A stretch of 64,000 nucleotides of DNA from Okeania sp. KiyG1 (GCF_014132355.1 NZ_BLZO01000118.1:62001-126000), one strand, 5' to 3'. Positions 45,656 to 55,858 are shown, counted from the stretch's first letter. Program-made: numbers and translations. The notes: generated by a model not told the origin, from the letters alone.

Positions 45656-46504
45656 TTAAACAATTGGATTTTCTATAAACTGAATAAATTGTTTTCCTAA
45701 ATCTGTTGTGATACTTTCTTGGGAGTTATATTTTAAATCTGAGATAATTTTGTCAATATTTTTGGTATGTTTTACAGTCCTAAAATTTTTTTCATACTTA
45801 CGACGAGGTATAAAAGGATTTGAGTCTGATATTATTGACTCTATTTCATCAGTTGCTTCTTTTAATATTTCTTCTGCATCATCAATAAAAGAAGCAGTTG
45901 GAGGTTCTTCTTCAAAAGTTTCATATACTTCTCTCAATTTTATCAATCCCTTACCGCTTAATTCTAGTAATATTTGATTATAAAAATCGCGATTTTTCTC
46001 TAAATCTTGCAAATTAGCCAAAAATTCTTCGTAATTATAATTATCTATATAATGCAGAATTCTGAGCAATCTAATATGAGACACAGTAAATTCATCAATC
46101 CATTTAAGAAAAATTACTTGAATATCATCTTTAAGAGAGTTAGGAATAGCCGAATTTAAAACTGCATTTCTCAATACCTCTAATTTTTCTTGCTGATGCT
46201 CACATTCAGCAATACGGATAGCTTTTTTGAAAGTTGTCTGAAATGTTGGATTATCAAAATTTACTGCTTCAATTTTTTGCTGTAAAATCAATAAATATTC
46301 TACTAATTCATCTAAAAAATCATGTAGTCTTTGACTAGAAGGTTCCTTAATATAAGTCTCATAAAAAGCTACTAAAACTAAACTTATTCCTGGAATTGCA
46401 CTAAGCAATGCTTTACCAGCATTATAAATTTTATCCTTACTATTTCCTTGCTTTAATAACTCTAATTTTTCTTGTAGTTCGGAATTATTATTTGTATTGC
46501 TCAT
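45656..46504 (-). CDS. Unknown 282-residue helical protein
   Basis: I place the start at ATG 46504 (MSNTNNNSELQEKL) because AGGAGG lies 9 bases before it; an earlier frame start would put that site inside the gene. Mostly helical. One hydrophobic stretch KALLSAIPGISLVLVAFYET (about 27-46), then long amphipathic helices and an acidic region (FEEEPPTASFIDDAEEILKE). No enzyme motif. No family recognised. May be a membrane-associated accessory or conflict-related protein. It lies in a region of xisH/xisI debris. A 50-bp piece was copied to 45144-45193. Confidence 0.65.
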   Translation of the reverse strand: MSNTNNNSELQEKLELLKQGNSKDKIYNAGKALLSAIPGISLVLVAFYETYIKEPSSQRLHDFLDELVEYLLILQQKIEAVNFDNPTFQTTFKKAIRIAECEHQQEKLEVLRNAVLNSAIPNSLKDDIQVIFLKWIDEFTVSHIRLLRILHYIDNYNYEEFLANLQDLEKNRDFYNQILLELSGKGLIKLREVYETFEEEPPTASFIDDAEEILKEATDEIESIISDSNPFIPRRKYEKNFRTVKHTKNIDKIISDLKYNSQESITTDLGKQFIQFIENPIV

Positions 46505-46644
46505 TAAATATTTCCTCCTATAATAAATCATAGTTAAATATTATAGCGAGGTTGATCTAAACCCTGTATGTGGTGAAAACCGTAGTTTTGTAGGTTGGGT
46601 TTTGCTCTCGCTTAACCCAGCAAAACATTATTACAACACGCTTA

Positions 46645-47033
46645 TGGAAACATGATATTACCGAACCAGAAAGAGAGTTATATCTGGCTCTTCCATTAAC
46701 TGCTTTTACAGATATTTTTGAAGGAGAAAAATTTGGTCAAATATTATTGGATAATCACCGATTAAAACTAATTATTTTGTAAGCATTTCCTGCGGAATGC
46801 TGCGCAAACAGCTATTAGCTGTCAGCTATCAGCAAGAAAACTCTGTTGTTAAGGACAGTGTTTAAATTAACAACTGACTTTAAGGGTAACGGAGGCAACT
46901 TTTGTAGTAAGACAATTAATAAAGCTTTTATCCTAAACTAAAAGCAATAGCTGATAGCTGATGGCTGACGGCTGAATGCTTAGATTATTTTTAATTCACA
47001 AACAGAGGATATTGTCAGATGGATACCATAGAA
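46645..47033 (+). pseudogene. xisH: xisH C-terminal fragment interrupted by a MITE
   Basis: Encodes HDITEPERELYLALPLTAFT, DIFEGEKFGQILLDNHRLKL and II, then after the MITE NSQTEDIVRWIP and a stop overlapping the xisI start. The N-terminal two thirds are missing. XisH is a restriction-fold protein first linked to fdxN element excision. Confidence 0.8.
46779..46983. mobile_element. Family J MITE in xisH
   Basis: Left GTAAGCATT, then a 21-bp insertion of a dispersed small repeat, then CAGCTATTAGCTGTCAGC. Right GATGGCTGACGGCTGAATGC then TTAG. Exact 8-bp duplication ATTATTTT at 46771-46778 and 46984-46991. Empty site at 45039-45046. Confidence 0.92.
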
Positions 47034-47393
47034 AACTATCGTCAAATTATTAAACAATTATTGACAGAATATGCTCAGATACCAACTACTGAAAGTGGGA
47101 TAGAAAATAAAACAATTTTTGACTCAGAAAATGATAGATATATGTTAATTTCTTTAGGTTGGTCTCAAGAAAAACGGATTCATTACTGTATAATTCATCT
47201 TGATATTATCGCAGGTAAAATTTGGATTCAAGCCAATAATACTGACTGTTTAATAGCAGAAGAATTAGTTGCTGCTGGAATTCCTGCTAAATCAATTGTT
47301 TTAGGAATGCAGCCTCCAGAAGTCAGACCTTATACAGCTTATGGAGTAGGAATACAAGAGAGCGATCGCCTGATTCAGTTAAAGTCAAATTAG
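47019..47393 (+). CDS. xisI: XisI-family protein
   Basis: 124 residues, near the usual 110-115. MDTIENYRQIIKQLLTEYAQ, YMLISLGWSQEKRIHYCI, HLDIIAGKIWIQANNTD and IVLGMQPPEVRPYTAYGVG are the family hallmarks. The last residues QESDRLIQLKSN come from the HIP1-containing tail repeat also found at the end of valS, so the C-terminus is extended. Normally paired with XisH, which is broken here. Function beyond fdxN excision in heterocyst formers is not established. Confidence 0.88.
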   Translation: MDTIENYRQIIKQLLTEYAQIPTTESGIENKTIFDSENDRYMLISLGWSQEKRIHYCIIHLDIIAGKIWIQANNTDCLIAEELVAAGIPAKSIVLGMQPPEVRPYTAYGVGIQESDRLIQLKSN

Positions 47394-47670
47394 GCATATC
47401 TGTAGGGGCGAATGGTATTCGCCCTCCCTATTTTTCTTTGCAACTCCATCCAGACTTCTCCGTAATTTCATTTAAGCCTTCTTCCCTCTTCCTTACAAAA
47501 CAAGCTAAAATAAAAATAAATCTCTGAAAAAAACAATATCAAATTATGACCAAAAAATAAGGTCTCAAGCCTCCCCTTTCAAGGGAAAAAAAATAAAGCT
47601 CCATATTTCAAGCCTCTGACTTAAGGCAGACTGATAACTGATAACTGATAACTGATAACTGATAACTGAA

Positions 47671-48230
47671 ATGACAAATCTTACTAAATGGACAGTAGAA
47701 GATTATCATCGTATGATAGATGCAGGAATAATAAAAAATCGTCAAGTAGAATTAATTAATGGAGAAATTATTAATATGAGTCCAGAGGGACCAATTCATC
47801 GTTTTATCAATCATAGAGCAGTTAAATACTTACGTTCTATTTTAGGAAATCTTGCAGAAGTAATGGAAGCACATCCTGTTACTTTAGTTAACTCTGAACC
47901 AGAACCCGATATTACCATTGTTCGTTCTCCCGATACATTATATTTAGACCGTCATCCTGATGGTAAAGATATTTATTGCATTATTGAGATTGCTGATAGT
48001 ACATTACAAAAAGATTTAGGAACTAAAAAGACATTATATGCAAATTCAGGAATAGAAGAATATTGGGTAATTGATGTTGCTAAAAAAATTTAAAAGTATT
48101 TCGTAATCTGATGAATAATGAATATCAAATTGAACAAAACTATCAAGATGGAATTATTTTTCTCATGGCGTTTCCTTCAGTAGAAATTTCAGTCCAAAAA
48201 ATAATTGAAATTGATGAAAAGGATATTTAG
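47671..48230 (+). pseudogene. Uma2-family gene with one frameshift
   Basis: First 140 residues (VELINGEIINMSPEGPIH, EPDITIVRSPD, IYCIIEIADSTLQKDLGTKK, GIEEYWVIDVAKK) are a good Uma2 fold. At an A7 run (about 48085) one missing base causes a stop. The other frame continues NLKVFRNLMNNEYQIEQNYQ and ends VQKIIEIDEKDI at 48230. Either a recent mutation or an assembly indel. Confidence 0.85.
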
Positions 48231-48301
48231 ATAAGATACTAAGGAGCGATCGCTCTTTAACAACAACTGCTGCAGGTAGAGCGATGGTCTATATTATACC
48301 T

Positions 48302-49075
48302 TTAATTCAACTGGTCTGGATCGATACCCAACTCTCGCAAACGCGCCGCCAATTTTTCAGCTCTTTGTTCCGCTTGCTGCCGCTCTAGCTCGGCCTGCTG
48401 TCGCTGAATTTCCGCCTCCAGTCGCCCTTGTCGCTCTTGCTGTAGCTCAAATTCTGCTTCCTGTCGTGCTTCTTCGGAAGTCAAATATCGGTTTCCTTGT
48501 TCGTCATACCAATACAACCATTCTCTGGTAATTCCTTGAAATGTTCCTACTTCTGTACCAATACCCAGACCTATTTCTGGCATCCACATTGGGTTATCTT
48601 CTTGCAGTTCATATTTCCCTTCTCCATTGAGACGGTATAGAGTCAATTTAGGTTTGCGTACCCGTAGGGGAGCGTAAATTACATAGTACAACACTCCGTA
48701 TTGAGCATATTTTCTTTTTTTCTCCTTATATTCACCTCCTGGAGTTTTCGATACTACTTCTAATGCAAAGGAAGGAATTACCCCATTTTCTTCCCAGGTA
48801 ACATAACTTAAGCGCAAGTTTTCATGTTTAACGCGCTCCACTCCCAGACATAAAAAACCATCTGGTGCAATAGCTTTTTCGTCTGGAGAATAATACCACC
48901 CCATATCGATACCAAAAAACCAATCGTTACGGTTTGCCCAAATGTAGTTCAGAATTGATTTTAATAACTGAGCAATTGCATCTTGTATTTCGCTATCCAC
49001 TGGTTTACCGTCTTGATATGGTAATTCTTCCATGGTGGGAAGACGCTTTTGGGTTTGAGAATCTGATGTTAGCAT
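48302..49075 (-). CDS. Uma2-family protein with C-terminal coiled coil
   Basis: 257 residues. Uma2 core 15-195 (DMGWYYSPDEKAIAPDGFLC, IPSFALEVVSKTPGGEYKEK, YAQYGVLYYVIYAP), then a Glu/Gln-rich coiled coil (EFELQQERQGRLEAEIQRQQ ...) ending RLRELGIDPDQLN, a common arrangement in this family. Single gene on the minus strand. Confidence 0.88.
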   Translation of the reverse strand: MLTSDSQTQKRLPTMEELPYQDGKPVDSEIQDAIAQLLKSILNYIWANRNDWFFGIDMGWYYSPDEKAIAPDGFLCLGVERVKHENLRLSYVTWEENGVIPSFALEVVSKTPGGEYKEKKRKYAQYGVLYYVIYAPLRVRKPKLTLYRLNGEGKYELQEDNPMWMPEIGLGIGTEVGTFQGITREWLYWYDEQGNRYLTSEEARQEAEFELQQERQGRLEAEIQRQQAELERQQAEQRAEKLAARLRELGIDPDQLN

Positions 49076-49204
49076 TGTATTGTTTGTCTGTTTTCATTAA
49101 TTGATGCTTGAAATGCTTTGTATTTCCGTAATTTAGCATAGGCGATCGCTTTTCGACAACAACACAATAAGTTTGTATGTGTATGAGGTCGAACATCAAA
49201 AATT

Positions 49205-49478
49205 AACTTCCCAGGCGGGAAGTCCCGCGCTCTCCCGTTGGCGGAGGATGGTGGCGGCAGCTATTAGGGGAGCGTCGTATGGGAAAGCCAGGGCCTTGAG
49301 TCGGATATCTCCACAAATAAAACCTTCCTATACCCTTGACAAGCTAGGAGGTATGTATGTTATTATCAAGAGCAAAACAGGGGGAGGACATCACCTCTGT
49401 CAAAACAGCGGTCATTTTTTTTATGACTGAAGAATCCCGCGTTGTCGCGCTATGCGCAACGTCGGGAGTATGTCAATA
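49205..49478 (-). mobile_element. IS605-type left-end fragment
   Basis: Reverse complement of 26233-26560 over most of its length, including GTCAAGGGTATAGGAAGG and GTTGACCTTGATAATAAC-like parts. Ends CGTCGGGAGTATGTCAAT. No tnpB part remains. Confidence 0.7.
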
Positions 49479-49490
49479 CTTTGCAAATTT

Positions 49491-49802
49491 GCCCCCCGAG
49501 CAAGCCAATTTTGGGGGGAACAAGAGTCAATTTTCTTCTCAAAGTCCCCCAATTTTGGGGGATTTAGGGGGCTTGACTGTAGCAAATGACTTCTCAGATA
49601 TTTTGCCCCCCGAGCAAGCCAATTTTGGGGGGAACAAGAGTCAATTTTCTTCTCAAAGTCCCCCAATTTTGGGGGATTTAGGGGGCTTGAATGTAGCAAA
49701 TGACTTCTCAGATATTTTGCCCCCCGAGCAAGCCAAATTTGGGGGGAACAAGAGTCAATTTTCTTCTCAAAGTCCCCCAATCTTGGGGGATTTAGGGGGC
49801 TA
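49491..49802. repeat. Three 114-bp tandem repeats
   Basis: Units start at 49491, 49605 and 49719 with GCCCCCCGAGCAAGCCAATT. Each has a CCCCCAATTTTGGGGG palindrome. Ends 10 bp before the stop of the NACHT-WD40 gene. Confidence 0.92.
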
Positions 49803-49811
49803 CGCACAGCG

Positions 49812-52800
49812 CTATTGCTCTACCGCTCCTAATGCTGTGAGGCTTGCTTTTTGAATGTCGCTTAATCCTTTGACTCCCCTAATGTTGGCGTTTTCATAAG
49901 GTCTAGGTACTCTCAGGGTTTTGATGTACTTTCCTGTTTTGATGTTCCACAGTTTTATTGTTTCGTCGGCGCTACTACTGGCAACAATTTCACCGTCTGG
50001 GTGGAATGCTACTGCTAATACCCAACTCTGATGTCCGCTAAAGGTAGCATAGGGTTCGTGAGTGTTGACGTTCCACAAGCGGACGGTGTTGTTGTTTCCT
50101 CCACTTGCTAATAGTTGACTGTCTGGACTGAAGGCGATTTGATAACTCCAGATTTGTTGCCCTTCAAAAATAGCGATACATTCCTGGGTGCTGACATCCC
50201 ACAGGCGCACGGTTTGGTCATACCCTCTAGCTGCTAAAAGCTTGCCATCAGGGCTGAATGCAACTGAGTGTATATCGCCTTTATGACCTTGGAAGCTGGC
50301 ACATTTTTCATTCGTAGCAACATCCCACAGTTGAACACTATATTTGATTCCCGCAGTAGCTATTTTCTTACCATCAGGACTGAAAGCAACTGCAAAAGTT
50401 TTTCTAGTATGGTGCTTAGGGAAAGTTTTCAGGTACTGCTTGGTCTTGACATCCCATAATCTGACATAGCGATCATCTCCTGCACTAACTAATAAACTAT
50501 TATCAGGACTAAAAGCAACAGAATACACTTGGTCTATATGTCCTTGCAAAGTTGCTAAACATTTATTGGTATTAACATTCCATAACTTAACTGTCCGATC
50601 AAAACTTCCACTAGCTAGAGTTTGACCATCAGAACTAAAAGCGACTGACTGGACACGCTCCTGATGTTCCCGCAAAGCTGCCTTTACCTCTCCTGTTTCT
50701 ACATTCCAAAGTCTCACATTATAATCGTCACTCCCACTAGCTAAAGTTTTGCCATCGGGACTAAAAGCGATGGAGCGAATCCAATTATCCCAACCTGCTA
50801 AAGTTACTTGGGGTTTGACATCATGAATATTCTCAAGATTCCATATTCTCACCTTTTTATCACTACCACTACTGACTAAAGTCTTGCCATCTGGACTAAA
50901 AGCTACCTCTTTTACCCAAGAAGTATGTCCTAGCAAAGTTTTCAGGAGTTGTGTATGATGTTGATCGCTCACATCCCACAATTTTGCAGTTAAATCTCCA
51001 CTTCCACTAGCAAGTATTTTTCCATCTGGGGAAAAAGCCAGCCCTCTGACTTCATTATCATGTGCGCGTATAGTAACTGGGTTAGGGATATGATCAAGAT
51101 CTGCAATATCCCAAAGTTTGATAGTAAAGTCAACACTACCACTTGCCAAGATTTTACCATCAGGTTTAAAAGCAAGAGAGCGGAGTGCATCTTTATGTCC
51201 TGACAAAGTAGCTAAACATTCACCGTTAGCAACACTCCATAGCCTGATATTTGTGTCTGTACCAGCAGTTGCCAAAATTTCTCCACTGGGACTAAAAGTA
51301 ATTCTACTGAACCAATTTGGGTTTCCTTGTAAAGTTACCAGACATTTGCCATTACTAAGATCCCATAATTGTGGTGTAGCGCCTATGCTAGTAGTAGCTA
51401 AGGTTTCAATATTCGGACTCAAAGCAATAGCTTTGAAAAAATTAGGAGCTATAGATAAGTTTTTCAAACATTTACTACTTGTCAAATTCCAAAATTTTAC
51501 TGTTTTGTAAGAACTAGCACTAACAAGAGTTTGACCGTCAGCAGCAAATTTTATAGTTCTGACTATATGGGTGTGACCTTCCCAAGTCAAAAGTTTTTTA
51601 CCATCAGCAACTTGCCACAAATGAATTTTTCCAGACTCATCACCTGCTGCCAATAACTTACTATCGGGAGTAAAAGCAAAAGACCTGACTGTATTCATAG
51701 ATTCCCTAAAAATACAATCAGCCATATTTGCCTCAGCCAAATTAACACCCTGCAAACTAGCACCAGTAAAGTCAGCACCCAAAATAATAGACTGACTGAG
51801 ATGACAACCCTCCAAACCAAACTTATCAGTCATCACCAACAAAGTCGCCGCATTCCCACCAACATAACCAACCTCTGCCGCAGTTTTTCCCCTCGTTCCC
51901 TCCACAACTTCCCGCAACCTACCACAAACATTCTGCTTTTCCTCCTTCCCTTCCCCTAGACGCAACATCGGCAATAACAAATCCAAAACCGCCTTTGTCA
52001 ACCGCATTTTTCCCAAAGTCGAACGTAAATTTTCCAGACATTCCCGAGAAAAATTGTTCAGAGGAGGAATAGAAATAACCCCTCCCTTAGCATCCACCTC
52101 CCGACGGAAATATTCAGACCAAGTACAATTTTCACCCATTGCCTCCAAATTAACATGAGACTGCATCCGCGCCACCTCCACAAAATCATCAACCAATACT
52201 CCCAACTCCGCAGCAAACTTATAAGCAACAAAAAATTCCAACATAGAACGATGAGCAGGAGAATAGTCGCCATCCTCATTTCTAATCAATATTGTCTGAC
52301 CCATCATATCATAATGCCAATGATCCAAATCTCTTTGTTCCTGCACCCTTGACTCAAACAAACGCCGAATGCGGTCAGGAAATTCCCGATAATTCAGACT
52401 CATCCGGTCATTAGATAACATTTCCCAAGAAAGTTCGCAGAGAAAATAAAGCTTATCTGCAAGAGAAGTAAAAGTCCGCTCTTCCTTAATATCCCCTTGC
52501 ATTTTATGTGTAACCGCATACAAATATATCCGCGCCAAGTCGATCGCTTTCCCTTTCTCTATTTCAGGCAACGCTGCCAAAATTAACTCACTCATCACCG
52601 GGCGTCGCGCTAAGTCTAAAAGTTGGGAATTATTCATCACTTTTTCTACCGTAGAAGGTTCGGTATTGAAAGAAAGTACCTGACGAATTTGCTCATCGTT
52701 AAATTTTTTCAATTCCAAAACTTCAAATTGTGGCGGTTCCCCAGTCAGGTTAGCAACAGAAGCTTGTAACTCAGCATTTAACAGAGCGCGACCTTCCTGT

Positions 52801-54023
52801 GCTTCGGGAAAATGTTCGGTGCGACAAGTGAGAATAACCTTCGCCCCCGGTACCACCGTTTGAGCTAACTCCCAAAAATTATTAATCATCTTTTGTCGGT
52901 CAACCCTCGCTGCCATCTCGTCAAAACCATCAAAAATTACCAACAACTTACCCATACGGTTGAGTAATTCAAAAGCAGAATAACCGGGTAGAGGAATTTC
53001 ATGTTGTCGGAAAAAGAACTCGGAAAATAGAGACTCCATATTAACTGCTTTAGCATAGTCCCGCAGCAAAATAATTATCGGCAAACGCGGGCGTTCCACA
53101 CCTCGTTTTTTAGCATTCAAATATTTTTGTAACTGCTGCCAAGCATAGTGAAAAACAAACCAAGTCTTGCCAGTACCAAACTCCCCCAAAACCGAGAGAT
53201 GCTTTTTCACCGGGTCATCGAGCCATTTATCAATGTAACCATCTATCCAACCGTCCGCTTCCTCGTAGTCACTCACCCCTATTTTTTGTTTCGTATCGGG
53301 GTCAACTTCCTCCTTCCGACAAGCAAGAGGTACATATTTTTGATCGATACCCCGCTGTTTCACTTGTTTTTCCAGCCATTGAAAATAACGTTCAAAGTCA
53401 GCTTCCTGGTCTAAAAGTTCGTCAAAAGTGTAGCAGAACAGATTTTGATTTTCCTCCTTTTCAACCCCATGGCGAGCAGCTTTACTAATACGACGCACTG
53501 CCACCAACCAACCCTCATCAGTTTTTTCCTTTGCCACAGACCGACGCAAAGCATTGAGGTCGCAAGTTGCCGCCTCCCCTTCCACACCTCTGACCAGAAT
53601 GCGGTCATACCCCCGACGCGTCTTAACTTTAATTATCCATTCAAAAAATCTTTTACCGTGAATTTTATCTACAACGTTATAGTTTTCTGCAAATTGATAA
53701 CCCAGAATTTTAAACCATTCCTTCATCTGTTGAGGTAGGGGAAATTTGTCGCGATCGCTCTGTTTTTGGAGTTCTGTTTCTACAACTCCACGAAAATTTT
53801 TGCAGGTAATTTTTTGCCAGAATAAATCTCCCAATATTTTCCATAAATTAGCTGCTTCCTGTCTAATATATCCCTCAGCAAAATTAGTTTTTATCGCAAT
53901 TTCTCCATATTTTTCATTCTCCCAAGCTAGGCAAAAAATATTCTTTTGTAAATCGCTTAAACTTTTTCCTTTCTGATTAAGATATTGATTATTGACAAAA
54001 TCAAAAGCTGGTTCTGGATTCAT
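49812..54023 (-). CDS. NACHT-WD40 STAND NTPase with HTH and nuclease-like N-terminus
   Basis: 1403 residues. Residues 1-85: helix-turn-helix resembling the VMAP N-terminal domain (SDLQKNIFCLAWENEKYGEI). 100-205: a possible restriction-endonuclease-like domain (FFEWIIKVKTRRGYDRILVR, EGWLVAVRRISKAAR). 265-640: NACHT NTPase with Walker A GEFGTGKT (280-287) and Walker B LVIFDGFDEM (361-370), then a helical region. About 755-785: a pentapeptide-like stretch (ADFTGASLQGVNLAEANMAD). About 790-1385: fourteen WD40 repeats, enough for two seven-bladed propellers. NACHT STAND proteins are intracellular sensors; bacterial relatives include anti-phage proteins. Trigger and effector are not known here. Complete and without frameshift. 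Confidence 0.9.
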   Translation of the reverse strand: MNPEPAFDFVNNQYLNQKGKSLSDLQKNIFCLAWENEKYGEIAIKTNFAEGYIRQEAANLWKILGDLFWQKITCKNFRGVVETELQKQSDRDKFPLPQQMKEWFKILGYQFAENYNVVDKIHGKRFFEWIIKVKTRRGYDRILVRGVEGEAATCDLNALRRSVAKEKTDEGWLVAVRRISKAARHGVEKEENQNLFCYTFDELLDQEADFERYFQWLEKQVKQRGIDQKYVPLACRKEEVDPDTKQKIGVSDYEEADGWIDGYIDKWLDDPVKKHLSVLGEFGTGKTWFVFHYAWQQLQKYLNAKKRGVERPRLPIIILLRDYAKAVNMESLFSEFFFRQHEIPLPGYSAFELLNRMGKLLVIFDGFDEMAARVDRQKMINNFWELAQTVVPGAKVILTCRTEHFPEAQEGRALLNAELQASVANLTGEPPQFEVLELKKFNDEQIRQVLSFNTEPSTVEKVMNNSQLLDLARRPVMSELILAALPEIEKGKAIDLARIYLYAVTHKMQGDIKEERTFTSLADKLYFLCELSWEMLSNDRMSLNYREFPDRIRRLFESRVQEQRDLDHWHYDMMGQTILIRNEDGDYSPAHRSMLEFFVAYKFAAELGVLVDDFVEVARMQSHVNLEAMGENCTWSEYFRREVDAKGGVISIPPLNNFSRECLENLRSTLGKMRLTKAVLDLLLPMLRLGEGKEEKQNVCGRLREVVEGTRGKTAAEVGYVGGNAATLLVMTDKFGLEGCHLSQSIILGADFTGASLQGVNLAEANMADCIFRESMNTVRSFAFTPDSKLLAAGDESGKIHLWQVADGKKLLTWEGHTHIVRTIKFAADGQTLVSASSYKTVKFWNLTSSKCLKNLSIAPNFFKAIALSPNIETLATTSIGATPQLWDLSNGKCLVTLQGNPNWFSRITFSPSGEILATAGTDTNIRLWSVANGECLATLSGHKDALRSLAFKPDGKILASGSVDFTIKLWDIADLDHIPNPVTIRAHDNEVRGLAFSPDGKILASGSGDLTAKLWDVSDQHHTQLLKTLLGHTSWVKEVAFSPDGKTLVSSGSDKKVRIWNLENIHDVKPQVTLAGWDNWIRSIAFSPDGKTLASGSDDYNVRLWNVETGEVKAALREHQERVQSVAFSSDGQTLASGSFDRTVKLWNVNTNKCLATLQGHIDQVYSVAFSPDNSLLVSAGDDRYVRLWDVKTKQYLKTFPKHHTRKTFAVAFSPDGKKIATAGIKYSVQLWDVATNEKCASFQGHKGDIHSVAFSPDGKLLAARGYDQTVRLWDVSTQECIAIFEGQQIWSYQIAFSPDSQLLASGGNNNTVRLWNVNTHEPYATFSGHQSWVLAVAFHPDGEIVASSSADETIKLWNIKTGKYIKTLRVPRPYENANIRGVKGLSDIQKASLTALGAVEQ

Positions 54024-54179
54024 AATATTTTGAAAATAGTGTCTTAATTTTTCAACTATTGTTCATTATAGATTCTGTAAAAAATCAAATGTCGCCTTTC
54101 TCGCAAACTCCTAACTTTTTCTAACTTTTTAAAAGAATTGAAGGAAGAAGTAAAAAATTTAGGTTGTCTGAGTTTTATA

Positions 54180-54556
54180 GCGGTTTTCACAAGGCGTGAA
54201 GTACACCAACGATCCCCCTAAATCCCCCTTAAAAAGGGGGACTTCCGGTTCCCCCCTTATCAAGGGGGGTTAGGGGGGATCTCCACTTACCCTTACTAAG
54301 AAATGCTATATAAGCCATGAGCTACAACAAAGATCCCCCTAAATCCCCCTTAAAAAGGGGGACTTCCGGTTCCCCCCTTATCAAGGGGGGTTAGGGGGGA
54401 TCTCCACTTACCCTTACTAAGAAATGCTATATAAGCCATGAGCTACAACAAAGATCCCCCTAAATCCCCCTTAAAAGGGGGACTTCCAGTTCCCCCCTTA
54501 TCAAGGGGGGTTAGGGGGGATCTCCACTTACACTTACTAAGAAATGCTATATAAGC
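54180..54556. repeat. Three 121-bp tandem palindromic repeats
   Basis: Units start at 54211, 54332 and 54453 with GATCCCCCTAAATCCCCC. Each folds on itself (GATCCCCCTAA ... TTAGGGGGGATC) with two inner hairpins. Lies upstream of the NACHT-WD40 gene. Confidence 0.92.
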
Positions 54557-54804
54557 TTTTGATTTATCCTCACCTTTCTTTCAATTGCCATATTACAAAA
54601 AATCACTTTATCTCAGAACATTTTCTAACCATTGAATAACAGGAAAAAGCTACATTATAAATATCAAGTGAAGCGATTTTTATTGATGAAAACAAATAAA
54701 TTTTTCTATTAATTTTTAGCAAAATATCACAGTTTATTAGGTAAAAATCTCGGCTTCAGCACAACTCAATTTTAACGAAAATATCTTAGTCAAAAAACAC
54801 AAAA

Positions 54805-55101
54805 ATGACAAATTTTAACAACTCTCGCACCAAAATTACTATGCCAATAAACCCAAAAAAAGGAGTAGAAATAGCATTAACTACAACTCGAGCAATCATT
54901 CTTGGTTTAACCACAACTTTTGCCTTAACTATTTGTCAACCCAAAATTATTATTAATATTTGTTGGCGTTGTACCTTAGATTCTGATAATAATAGTATTC
55001 CGGGAAATCAAGTAGGAAGAATTATCGATGAAATTGGCGAAAATTATTCGGTAATAAATAAGAGCGATCGCCTACTTCAGTTAAATAGGACTTACCAATG
55101 A
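54805..55101 (+). CDS. Doubtful small protein with one hydrophobic segment
   Basis: 98 residues: RAIILGLTTTFALTICQPKI is a possible membrane helix. The tail SDRLLQLNRTYQ derives from the HIP1-containing repeat found at the ends of valS and xisI. No family recognised. It may be a fragment; the coding evidence is only the open frame. Confidence 0.3.
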   Translation: MTNFNNSRTKITMPINPKKGVEIALTTTRAIILGLTTTFALTICQPKIIINICWRCTLDSDNNSIPGNQVGRIIDEIGENYSVINKSDRLLQLNRTYQ

Positions 55102-55109
55102 ACGCTATT

Positions 55110-55440
55110 GTTAGGGTGCGTTACGCTACCGCTAACACACCCTACTGGACCGACACAGCTAAAACTGTGCAATAGATTTTTGTTTCTAGGTGTCTTTATC
55201 TCCCAATCTCCCCATCCCCCCATCCCCCCATCTCCCCATCTAATGCACCATTTAAGGTGTGTCAGTCTACTACTGGACCGACACAGCTAATTTTATGCAT
55301 TAGATTATTGGTGCGGGGGCGGGTTCACCAGGTCCTGGGTAAAACCATTAACTTAACGCGGAACCCGCCCCTACTATTGCAACATTTTAGGTGTGTCACA
55401 CCACTACTGGACTAACTACTGGACTGACTTTTCTCTATTC
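55110..55440. other. Gene-free stretch of short repeats
   Basis: CTACTGGACCGACACAGCTAA occurs as two close copies and GGTGTGTCA-type motifs as two. A GCGGGTTC / GAACCCGC inverted pair spans 55319-55370. No gene. Confidence 0.6.
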
Positions 55441-55465
55441 CCTATTCCCTATTCCCTATTCCCTG

Positions 55466-55858
55466 CTATAGTTTAAAAATTTTCGGGTATTTTGTATTAT
55501 CAGAAGAGCGCACAAAATCACCAATATTTTCCGGACCAGATTCTTGTAAATTTTTCAATAATTCAGTACTTTCTGTCAGTAAATTATCGACATCAATCTC
55601 AAAATAACTAGGTAAATAATAATTCAATTTCCTAATACCTTCCCCCAACAACATAACAGCACCACGCCAATTTTCATTACCCGCATGATAAAGTCCAACT
55701 GCTATTTGTAAAACCCCTTGATAAAAAGTACGTTCTGGTTCTCCAGCTTCCATCCATAAAGCCTCCAGAGTATCATGGCATTTATAGAACTCTTGTTGAT
55801 TAAACTCAGCTATTCCCTGCCAAAACTCTTGGGGAATTTGTTCTTGTTCAGAAGTCAT
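55466..55858 (-). CDS. DUF309 domain protein
   Basis: 130 residues. FWQGIAEFNQQEFYKCHDTL, EALWMEAGEPERTFYQGVLQ, IAVGLYHAGNENWRGA: the helical DUF309 signature with conserved HD(x)LE and YHxGN. Family length. Function unknown. Cytoplasmic. Single gene between repeats. Confidence 0.85.
   Translation of the reverse strand: MTSEQEQIPQEFWQGIAEFNQQEFYKCHDTLEALWMEAGEPERTFYQGVLQIAVGLYHAGNENWRGAVMLLGEGIRKLNYYLPSYFEIDVDNLLTESTELLKNLQESGPENIGDFVRSSDNTKYPKIFKL

Noticed and set aside
49357-49854. 165-residue frame after the IS605 left end
   Set aside because: Composed of three tandem repeat units and IS sequence; not protein-like.
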